Origin: Pseudophaeomoniella oleicola
Lineage: Eukaryota > Ascomycota > Eurotiomycetes > Phaeomoniellales > Phaeomoniellaceae
NCBI GenBank assembly: GCA_003868215.1
Contig: QWDQ01000030.1
Coordinates: 1-64,000 of the forward strand
Reading direction: 5' to 3'
DNA: 64,000 nt
Under the pieces are notes generated by a model that was given only the letters and a program-made list of their open reading frames with translations, did no database searches and was not told the origin of the DNA. Each line of letters starts with the position of its first letter. Position 1 is the stretch's first letter. Made by a program: the position numbers and the translations under genes. Positions 54,980-64,000 of this stretch are shown in pieces.

Positions 54980-57900
54980 TGTTGCGACTTTACGAAGCAA
55001 TCCAGGAGTGAGAGGAGAAAGGAGAGATTGTTATTTCAACAAAGATAGTTGGATAGGGTGGTCGTGAACGGTGATATTGTAGTCGCACGATATCTTTGAG
55101 AATGAGAATCATTACTACAATCGACGTTTGGGGAAACGGGCTTGTTATTAGTCCCACATGAGCCACACTGACGTCGCTGGAGGCTGAGCCATCCAAGATC
55201 ACGTGAATTTACTTGGCGTTTGTCAATGATGGTAAGCTAATTACATGAGCCGCAGATACCTTTTACTCAAGCTTCCTTTCTACACAGTATAAGCATAGGA
55301 AGCTTGTGGCCTCTACCATACCATGGAATGGGCTTAGAGACACCCACTCTCATCTCACTACTGTTAGGTCTGCAGCTATCATACTTGCCTCCCTTACGCT
55401 CGACATCAGTGCGATCATCTGTTGGGCATGGCTACGTTTTCCCATGCCTGTCGACTTTGGGAGGTGAATAGATGGTAATATATCCGTTCGGATCGGGAAC
55501 TACATCCCATCATCATTCGCATATGCACACTCTTGCTCAGTATCTTACTACGCAGTATGTAACCCGAGGGAACACACCGGTCCCTGTGTTGATGAAGACA
55601 ACGAGGTGAGGCATGTAATAAAAAGGGTCTATAATACGAAACTACGCACCGAGCTGCCCACTATCTCCTAGTATGAAAAAAAAATCAAATTGGATCCAAC
55701 CGGTGAAGCTATACTAAGCCGCATCGTCCTTCTCGACCATGGAACCAGTTGGACCACCGCATCTCTCGATTTACAGGTGTATGTGGAGCACACTCCCCTC
55801 ATAATCATTCTTCGCGGGGTGTTTCCCGGGAGTCAGTGGTGACAATCCAGAGAACCGGATTAGACATGAAACAGATGCTAGAAATGCCTTCTGATGGTAT
55901 TTAGATACCTAGGTAATATGAACCCAGCCGCTGGCCGAGCGTTCAAACCCCTGTAGTAATCAAGCAGTCTAAAGAAGCGATTACCACCCACGGTTACAGT
56001 TCAGACCGACCAGTCACGTGTCGTCAGTCAACAGGGGAAATGTTTCCTCGACCCTGTGCATCTTCCGTTACTCGTGCGGCTACGATTGGAGAAGCTGCGT
56101 GTATTGCACCTTTTGCTCAGAAGGTGCAGTATTAATCGTAATAGTGGTTCGGTGATCCAGTACTGCTGCAAGTCATCGTACAGCAGGAACCTACATGAAG
56201 TACGGTACATCTACCACAATCATTGAATCGCCCGATCTACCCTTCGTTTCAGCCGACTGTTCCTGGTTGGCATTGGCAACTCTCAGGAGAAGCCGTCACC
56301 TTCGACCTCCTAGGGTTCGCATTCTGGTGGTTTGTCATATCCACCTAAGGGCCTTCTTACAAGGGTTAAAGTCATTGTGCGGCTATCGTAAACGACCGTT
56401 CGTGCTTTTTGCAGTTCGGAAAAGCGATTATGCATGCTGATCTCCTTGACTCGAGCTCATGCCAACACACGCGGCCGGGCTCCCCTGCTACTTTTCAGAG
56501 TCTTTTATATATATCTCAGTGAGGTAAATTGGCGGTCAGCGAGGCACTTTCCGCTTACATACCAGTGATCCTGGACGATGCACCTGGCTGGAACAAATGA
56601 GGTCGTTCATTCAGAACTCGTGGGCTTACGCAGTGTACTTCTTGACCGCCAACTTCGAGAACAATGTATATCCATAGGTGCGATAAGGCCATCTATCATG
56701 CAGCTGATATCAAAAAAGGAGAGGTCCTTCTTTGAGGAAACATGGATGTTTGCCTCCCCTTCACCGAACAATGATCAATCTTGATGTCTCTCGTGATAAA
56801 AATGAACATCGACGAGGCCAAAGCTCACCCTCCATGTTCTACAAGGTTGTGCAATGTCCGCGGTACTTATCTGAACCAAACACACGATTCCTTACGCACT
56901 ACACTCTGTACAAAGGGTAGAAATTAAATCGCGCATAGCAAAAGTCAAACGTGACACCGTTTTTACCATACAGATCGGGATGGGACTCCAGTTCTCAGGT
57001 TAGAGAGAAGCTTTTCAACCTACCCGAGGCATATCGGCCGAAATATCAATACAGCGTGACGGGCAGGCTTTTAAGGGTAAGTTATGGTCTAGTTCCGGGT
57101 TGCCAGCACGATCAGATCGCGTTGCCCCAAATCTCAAGAATCCGTGGTGATTTTGATGCGGCCAAATGAATTTTCGTCTGATTTTACCTTCGCATCAATG
57201 ATCATACCCTTTTGGTTCGCGAAAAAGAACTCACCAACCCACAATCTAGAAGATCATGCTGGGAGTGAAATTTTCCCGCTCGCCAGGACAGAGGACCGAT
57301 GCAATACAGCACACCTGCAGGCGGGGCAAAATGGAAGCTGATATTGAACTTTGCCATCGACGCGAAGTGGTTGCTTACATGGAGTTAGTAATCCTGTACG
57401 AGTCCTTTACGGTAGGTAGCTAAGGTAGATGAGATTGTAGAAACGTTGTCTTATGTATATATATATATATATATATATATTTTCATATATACTGTATATA
57501 TAATCAGGTGAAATGGATAGAACCGATACCGACAGAAAGGGGGTGATTTACGTAGTACTTCGCTGGATCTCTTCCTGTCAACCTCCCCCATACCACATTT
57601 TATCCGTCCAGATTCCATCTGTCACTGTCCTCTCACGCACCGACAGACCATCTATTTGGTCCTCTCTTCTTCTTCTTTTAGGAAGAACAAAAGAAGCAAA
57701 GAGGGTGCATCATTCTCTCGTATTCTTCCAGAGTTTTCTCGTCATCTGGAAGCTGCACAGCCTTCCTGGTCAAGAGACCCCTACACGTCGACGATTTCGA
57801 ATTCTTTTTATTGCTAACACCATCTTTGGGGGTGGGCAAAGCCTACCTGGGAAAGGGTTCGGTAGCTCTTGGGCGGTATTGGTAATCAAAGTGCTGGGCA

Positions 57901-58554
57901 CGAGTCCCGCCCACAACCACCAGGCCCCTCTTTCTTTGCCTGGCGCTACCTACAACTAAACTCTGGAGGCAGTAGAGTACCCCGAGGGAAGAATTCGATC
58001 CTATCCCATTCCATCCTACCCTATACCGCACGGCACACAGCCAAATTCACTACCGACATCTCCCCCATCATACTGTATGGGTATAATACATCCCAAATGA
58101 CCCTTCATCAATCGCCTCCAGTCTGCCTATAATCCTTCAGTCACCATCGAAGATCACCACCGTTTCCTGCTACCTCCCTCTTCGAGTGGCGCACCTGGCG
58201 ATCCGTCCATACTACGTAGTACGTTACGACAGGGACTGTCACATACCATACCGATTAGATCAAATATACCGGCAAAGGAGAACATACGTCTCTTCGGATT
58301 TTGGTTTTTCTTTTCATCTCAATCAACAAACCTCATACCAGTTCTTCGAAATACTGGGACTGTCTGTTGTTTTGTTCGCAATCAACGCAAACCCTCATCC
58401 CGCGCTTTCGTGGGCCTGGTCCCAGTCGTTGAAATCCGGCGGCTTTTTTTTTCTCATCCAGACTGCTTTGCCGAATTATCCCTGCTGCGAAAGCCGGTTT
58501 CACAGCTGACGACAACCCGCCACATCCCATATCATCACTACCACATTACCGCAT
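54980..58554. other. Gene-free 3.6 kb between divergent genes
   Basis: The longest stretch without a supportable gene. It includes a (TA)n run at 57453-57482, a TACGTAGTA motif at 57549-57557 and a TACTACGTAGTACG palindrome near 58210-58223. The right end must hold the kinase promoter and 5' UTR. Open frames such as 57513-57959 show no domain or splice logic. Possible contents are a long regulatory region, a non-coding RNA or a mobile-element remnant too decayed to name. Confidence 0.5.
57453..57482. repeat. (TA)n dinucleotide repeat
   Basis: About fourteen TA units in the gene-free region upstream of the kinase gene. Confidence 0.9.
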
Positions 58555-60105
58555 ATGAGTTCGCAAGCGGCCCCATCTCCCGCTCCCTCACTCTCGTCGC
58601 AGTCAATCAATTCTACGAATGCAAGCAATAGTGAGATAACATCGATTTTGGAGGACCCGGCGCACTTGTCAGTCAATGGTCATGCTGCCGCAGCCGGTCC
58701 TCCAAAGAAAGCTAGCATGACCAACCGCTTGACGCGCATGTTCTCAAACTCTCCGAGGCCGTCCAGGGAGAACCTTTCAAGGGAAAAGAGCCCCGAGAGC
58801 AAGCAAGAATCAATTGCTGCATCAAAACCAAAACCATCGAGACAACCATCGGGTAGTGAGAGGGACGGCTCCAAAGAACCACAGGCAATGACTGCCGAAG
58901 AAAAGAAGACAAAGGAGAAGGAGAAGGAATTCACGCCATCACGACGCTTCGTGACGTTGGAAGATGGGAACCACGAACACCATCTCAAGTCTGCTAAGCG
59001 ACAAGAGAAGCTTTCCGATATGTTAAGGGACATGCTAGGCGGCGGAAAGAAGAAGGATCATGATGGAGAGAATGATCAACAGCTTTCCCTGATGTCTTCC
59101 TGGGTCGACCAATTGAAATCAGAAAGGGATAAGCTTGCTTCCGACAAGAAGGGCGGACCAAATGCGACCGCTTCGCTGGTGGAGAAATATGGCAAATGTC
59201 AAGAAATTGTCGGTCGTGGAGCATTTGGTATCGTTCGAATATCGCACAAAGCTGATCCACATGATTCGAAGACCGAACAACTATACGCAGTCAAGGAGTT
59301 CCGGCGTCGTCCTCAGGAGACGTCGAAGAAATACCAGAAGCGACTGACATCGGAATTTTGTATCTCTTCGAGTCTGAGGCATCCAAACGTTATCCACACG
59401 CTTGACCTATTACAAGACGCGAAAGGAGACTATTGCGAGGTCATGGAGTACTGTGCTGGAGGCGACCTCTACACCTTGGTTCTCGCCTCAGGTACACTTC
59501 AGGTCGCCGAAGCCGATTGTTACTTTAAGCAGTTGATGCGTGGTGTCGAGTATATGCATGAGATGGGCGTGGCCCACCGTGACTTAAAGCCGGAAAATTT
59601 ACTTTTGACCACTCACGGCTGCCTGAAGATTACTGACTTCGGTAACGGGGAGTGTTTCCGGATGGCATGGGAGAAAGAGGCACACATGACTGCCGGCCTT
59701 TGTGGTAGTGCACCTTACATTGCTCCCGAAGAATATTCAGGCGGCGAGTTTGATCCTCGCGCAGTCGACGTCTGGGCAACAGGCGTGATATACATGGCAA
59801 TGCGGACCGGTCGCCACTTATGGAGGCTTGCTAAGAAGGACGAAGACGAATTCTATGCCCGATATCTGGAGGGTCGTCGTGATGAAGATGGTTATGCACC
59901 GATAGAGAGCCTGCATAGGGTGAGTACTAAAGGACAATCTCTGTGCAATTAATTCTGACCCTCATCTCAATAGGCAAGGTGTCGCAACGTTATATATTCG
60001 ATATTAGACCCTAACCCAAGTCGGCGGATTACTGCTTCGCAAGTCTTGAAGTCCGAATGGGGCAGGGAAATCAGAGTTTGCAGAGCCGGCGAGGAAGGCT
60101 ACTGA
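58555..60105 (+). CDS. hal4: HAL4/SAT4-type serine/threonine protein kinase
   Basis: Two exons, 58555-59919 and 59974-60105, 498 residues, joined over a 54-nt intron (donor GTGAGT). Hal4/Sat4 kinases are fungal kinases that keep K+ transporters active at the plasma membrane and so control salt tolerance. Residues 1-200 are Ser/Pro/Lys-rich. The kinase domain spans about 213-485, with Gly loop GRGAFGIV (220-227), Lys in YAVKEFRRRP (247), HRDLKPENLL (341-350) and DFGNGE (361-366). The activation segment has AGLCGSAPYIAPEEY, and the APE-like motif is followed by DVWATGVIYMAM. All catalytic residues are present. DFGNGE, where most kinases have DFGLA, is typical of the Hal4/Hal5/Npr1 fungal group. 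The second exon ends the C-lobe (LDPNPSRRITASQVLKSEW), so a single-exon reading cuts the domain short. Confidence 0.93.
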
Positions 60106-61033
60106 TCAGTTACTACTCGATGCCAATTCTGCAAACCGTCTGATAGCCCTCTCCCCTTCACGGCTGTGATCAATGGTGGCTCTTCTGGCTTTTGCGATAA
60201 ACCACTCATACTTTAGACTAGAGGGAATGTGACGGTTGACAGGTTTCCGTTGAGCGTGTTATGAAAGCATGACTCTCTTTGTTACAAGCAGTGATTTTTT
60301 CTTCTCATGGCAAGGTGTTCCTTGATGTTTTTGGTCTGATGCTGCCTTGAGACATGTCGTTTTACAATATCGGGGTTCGCCACAGCACAGCGCTGCGCAT
60401 TTTTGCCGTCCTTAGCCAGCCTTTTTTTGTGTGCCGAATTCATAATGGAATGCTATTCCAGTCATCCTTGGTATAGACTTCTGTTGCTGTTATCTGAGGT
60501 GCTGTCTGTGCGACGACTAGTTCGAGACACATACCATCTGACCAGCCTCTTCCTTCCCTTTTTATCGCCCTCTACGATTCGACCTGTCTTATCGTAAGAC
60601 CATAGACAAGGAGCCAGATAGATAGTTGGCTATGGTCTGCGGTATCTTGATTGGCTTTGTACTTGTACGTGACAATGCTCTTGTGTCGTAAGAATACATA
60701 GTAACGATCATCTCAAGGTTGCAGCGCGGCCAAGGATAGTTACAAACATAAGTCTACAGTAAAGAGCTCTTGAGTTGCAAGTATTGATTTCTGGAATTGC
60801 CTTGTCGACTTGCCTTTCGTACAGTACCTACATAGTACTTACCTAGAATTACAAAACTTACTACACACTTTCAAGCTTCCTCAACCAGTCCTTGGTCTCT
60901 CGATGGACACCTCGAGTGCTTGTCCCTTCCAATACCAACGTCAGAGCACATTTACATTGATTCTCTCGGGCGTTCCCGTAAGGTCAAAGTACCAGTGCGG
61001 CGTACATTGGCATGAATGGAGCTTCGGACCTAC
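60106..61033. other. Convergent intergenic region
   Basis: 0.9 kb between the 3' ends of the kinase gene and the gene at 61034. No coding signal; a TACCTACATAGTACTTACCTAG stretch lies near 60826-60846. Confidence 0.6.
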
Positions 61034-61891
61034 CTAGACTGCAAAATGCGCTGGGGGAGGTATGGGCACAGCCACATGTGGTTCTACGCAAGACTGACGA
61101 TGCAGTGGGTATGGAGAGCATCTTTCAGATGGAGGGGGCTCGTCTTCGAATGAGTTGGAAGAGATAGCACTTGACGGACGGTGCGACATTGGACGGGTAG
61201 AATGCTCGTTCGAAGACACTGAACATTCTCCTAGGCAAGTCTGGTCGGCGGATCGTGTCATGTTCGGATCTATGCGTTTCCGTGGTTCTATTCCACTGAT
61301 GTGATCGTTAGCAGTGAACTCAGACCAATTCATTGGTTCAAGGGGAATCCATGAGATGCGCCTCTTGCGAAGGTAGCGAGCCACGTGAGGAGGGTATCCT
61401 GCATACTTTGCATCAAGATCACGACGTTTTCGGCTTCGGAATCGCCGCTGAAGATACTTGAACCGATCTGATGACGGCGCTCGGCCTTTTGCAGGTGATA
61501 TGTCACGGAGAGGGGCCAGCGAGGCGAACGTGCGATCCCACGCTGGTCTTCGTGGCGCAGGCAACCCAGCCAACCAATCAGCATTCCATTCAGCTGACAT
61601 GTCTCCCGTATGCCAATCTCGGTCGGGTTCCTCTATTTTCAGTCGCTCCTGTCGCCGTTTCCATCGCTTCTGTTGGATACGAGATCGCCGACGGACGAGC
61701 CAGGGAATGATCCAGAGATAAAGCACGAGAACGGCAACCCACAAGGCAAGACTGAGGAAAATGATGAGGATGACTCGACACTGCAGCTTGCAATGACCCT
61801 GCTTACCTGTAAGCGGCGTGTAAACATCACCAGAGATTGTGGATCCAGTCGGGTTTGGTGTCACGGTCTCGACCGATGTAGTGATAGGCAT
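61034..61891 (-). CDS. Single-pass membrane protein with basic tail, unknown
   Basis: Single exon, 285 residues, starting at ATG 61891. A short Thr/Ser-rich N-terminus (about 1-38) with no signal peptide is followed by one strong hydrophobic segment (about 39-66: VILIIFLSLALWVAVLVLYL) and a very basic stretch (RRRSRIQQKRWKRRQERLK). The rest is hydrophilic and Arg/Pro/Ser-rich, with patches that may be conserved (YPPHVARYLRKRRISWIPLE, MNWSEFTANDHI). The tail ends in a Pro-rich run (VPIPPPAHFAV). Membrane position predicts a cytosolic C-terminus. I recognise no family. Confidence 0.65.
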   Translation of the reverse strand: MPITTSVETVTPNPTGSTISGDVYTPLTGKQGHCKLQCRVILIIFLSLALWVAVLVLYLWIIPWLVRRRSRIQQKRWKRRQERLKIEEPDRDWHTGDMSAEWNADWLAGLPAPRRPAWDRTFASLAPLRDISPAKGRAPSSDRFKYLQRRFRSRKRRDLDAKYAGYPPHVARYLRKRRISWIPLEPMNWSEFTANDHISGIEPRKRIDPNMTRSADQTCLGECSVSSNEHSTRPMSHRPSSAISSNSFEDEPPPSERCSPYPLHRQSCVEPHVAVPIPPPAHFAV

Positions 61892-62981
61892 GATAGACGA
61901 GTTAGTCGATGGTCACCAGAAGGAGACATAGAAGACAAGGATCTTGAATGTCTGATCTCCTGGTCTAAGTTAGAAGCAAGAATATATATAAAGCAATTTC
62001 TTTTATCCTCCATTGTCTGAGAGACGCGACAAAGGAATGGCTCCTATCGCCAGGAACGAGAACAATACTTGTGAGACAACGCCAATCTATTTAATATCTG
62101 CTTTGACTCGGTCCACTGTCCGTGAACAATGACTGCTAGTACCAGGGGTTTGTGATTGTTCCTGGTAGTTAGTACTATGTAATAGATATCGATTTGTCCA
62201 GGATCACGTAGATTACGATTACCTCGGACGTAACATCCATGGCTATACTACCGGTATGGAAAGATAGGAGAAGCATACGTAGTACCGTAGTACTACGGTA
62301 TATCAATTGCCAGGGTATCCCGGACCTTATCTTGGACTACTACGTAGTAAGAACCTTCTCACGATGAATCTACTGAGTCTGATTACTACGTAGTACTACG
62401 TAGTACCTTTGCAATCCCCATCGAGAAGGAGCTTGGAAGCTTGCGATGAGTGTATTCTACTAATATTCTACGTAGTATTCGGATAGCAGACATTCGGTGG
62501 GGTCCAACAGCGACGACCTTCCCCAAACATGTCGACACTATCGATGATCCTCAACCTCTAATCTCACGCTTGCAAGCGTTTCAAACAACGATTCAGGTGC
62601 CCGCCTTGCCGGAGCCACTTGCACTATGTTGCTATCGAATCATCATGTTCCGCTTCACGTTGGACATCTTCAATAACATGCATTGATACATGCGCCGTCT
62701 CCGCCTGCCGGGCTGGCTAATATGGGATCGGAACGGCCACCTTCCCACTGAAGAAGGTAATGCCATACCACCCGCGCGCCCAGTGGCAAGTTATCTATGG
62801 CGTGAGTAGTTCATAGTATGATAGCGCCAACGATGAAGTGGGCGTACCAGAAAATGAGTCTATTTAGACACCACCTTGCACAAACTGCAACGGTAGGTAT
62901 ATATCTCCACGTTCCCTTCTGAAGGAGGCCAGAGAAAAGGTCACAGCAGTCCCAAGGAAATCCGTGAGTGGTGCCGCCAAA
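61892..62981. other. Divergent promoter region with TACGTAGTA palindrome cluster
   Basis: 1.1 kb between a leftward and a rightward gene. At least five TACGTAGTA-type palindromes occur between 62276 and 62479 (listed in the findings). No coding signal that I can support; the 78-codon frame at 62450-62686 has no features. Confidence 0.6.
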
Positions 62982-64000
62982 ATGAAAAACGAGTTGACTG
63001 TTCTCCTTGCCCTCGCTGGCTCCTCACTTGTGACAGCTGATCAGGCACACTGGAATGGCCCTGCTAGACCCCTGGCGCCTCGACAGTATGCGTCGTCTCC
63101 ATGTGCTCAAGTCAGCGCCAGTGCATCTGTCTTCCTGGCCGCATCACCCTCTGGTGAGTACTGTTTATTAGCGTGCGTTTCTACGATGGGAAGTTGACCG
63201 ATGTTACAGCGACTCCGGTGGTTGACGGTCAGCTGGCCTACGACTGCCTCAACTCGGTGTCTCTACATGTGCCTCAGGCTTTGGATCTGTTTGACTCCAT
63301 GATTCAGTATGTGTCCTGGCAGACTGGTATGTCCGATCCCCCTGCGACTCGAACGCATTGTCTCAGGACCACCCGTTTGCTAATGTCCATAAGATCTCAA
63401 CTATCTGAGAGACCCTCCTCCGGGATACACAGAACCAGCGGTGGACATGTGGTCGGCCCTGGATGGAGTCCGTGCAAAAATCGCCAACTCTACTTATGCC
63501 AATGAATATACGTTTCAAGCGGACCTGTTCAGGGTGTTCAACTTGGCACACGATGGACATTTTCGATTTTTCCCTGATTTGTTGACTGGAGTCATCAAGT
63601 TCGCCAGAGGAGTTGGCTTGGTTTCAGTGAGCGAGGACGGACTGCAGATCCCCAGCGTCTATACTCATGGTTTTTATGGCACATCTGAGATCGAGTTTAA
63701 CAGTGCTGACTGCGGTTCAGGTGACGTGATCTTGGCCTCTGGAAACAACAGCTTCACCCCATCCGCCGTTACATCCATCAATGGACGAGATCCGGTAATG
63801 GTGCTGGAGGATCTTTCTCAGCTAGGTGCACTGAACGACCCAGATGCATTATACAATAGCATGTTCTACTCGAAAGCTTTCGACGTCACGACTCCGTGGG
63901 ACGGATATTTCGCCGGTTCCGGTCGATATGGCAATATTTGGCCAGGCTACAATACGACGCTCACTTTTGCCAACGGTTCATCCACTTCGTACCACACCAC
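62982..64000 (+). CDS. Secreted S41-family (CPAF-like) peptidase, 5' part
   Basis: Partial at the right window edge. Exons 62982-63153, 63210-63326 and 63394 onward, with introns of 56 and 67 nt. I chose ATG 62982 because it begins a signal peptide (MKNELTVLLALAGSSLVTA, about 1-19); the frame upstream opens with GTG. The following part reads AYDCLNSVSLHVPQALDLFD, DLNYLRDPPPGY, AHDGHFRFFPDLLTG and GVGLVSVSEDGLQIPSVYTH. These are the usual landmarks of fungal S41/CPAF-like proteins (the group that includes UstP of ustiloxin clusters). In this group the HDGHF motif is in the N-terminal domain and the catalytic Ser lies further on, beyond the window end. Several Asn-x-Ser/Thr sites fit a secreted glycoprotein. 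Activity cannot be judged from this fragment. Confidence 0.85.

Noticed and set aside
57513-57959. 148-codon open frame upstream of the kinase
   Set aside because: No domain, odd composition and no splice logic; more likely 5' flank or UTR.
1-64000. LTR elements, LINEs, DNA transposons or virus-derived genes
   Set aside because: I found no reverse transcriptase, integrase, transposase or capsid-like motif and no paired long terminal repeats in any frame I read.

Overview
This is nuclear DNA from a filamentous ascomycete (Pezizomycotina). The evidence is short GT-AG introns, mostly about 50-80 nt with CTAA/CTGAC-type branch points, compact genes on both strands, a HET-domain gene and an NLR-type NACHT relic, and intergenic clusters of CCTAGGTA-type and TACGTAGTA-type motifs. 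I cannot place it to genus. There is no rRNA, no convincing tRNA, no CRISPR array and no intact mobile element.

Layout. 1-12 kb: SEC72-like TPR protein, NIPA-type Mg transporter and LAM-type GRAM/VASt sterol-transfer protein (all minus), with a PgdA-like polysaccharide deacetylase (plus) between them. 12.7-14.6 kb: a three-exon gene for an MIT plus coiled-coil protein (candidate Atg38/NRBF2-like). 15-21 kb: the accessory part, with a 1507-residue AAA+ ATPase fused to a HET domain and, 0.5 kb upstream on the same strand, a broken NACHT ATPase relic. 21.6-27 kb: MUG113/T5orf172 GIY-YIG protein, GNAT acetyltransferase and six-exon RAD23. 27-33 kb: three lineage-conserved-looking genes of unknown function. 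33-40.4 kb: class II myosin heavy chain. 41-49 kb: a small secreted lysine-rich protein with dibasic sites, a single-pass membrane protein, mitochondrial dihydroorotate dehydrogenase and a Ser-rich protein. 49.5-55 kb: a possible 60-aa gene, an F-box protein, a gene-free stretch with tRNA-like fragments, and the BAR protein RVS161/hob3 in six exons. 55-64 kb: a 3.5-kb gene-free stretch, a HAL4/SAT4 kinase, a single-pass membrane protein, a TACGTAGTA palindrome cluster, and the 5' part of a secreted S41 (CPAF-like) peptidase cut by the window end.

Most genes are ordinary housekeeping: ER translocation, sterol and Mg transport, autophagy, DNA repair/proteasome shuttling, pyrimidine synthesis, cytokinesis, endocytosis and cation homeostasis. 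The most unusual object is the AAA-HET fusion, which joins an ATP-driven remodelling module to a fungal cell-death/incompatibility domain in one open frame, next to the remains of a NACHT receptor. This looks like a self/non-self recognition locus with an uncommon architecture. Exon structures were read by eye from splice signals, frame continuity and family resemblance; no database search was possible.
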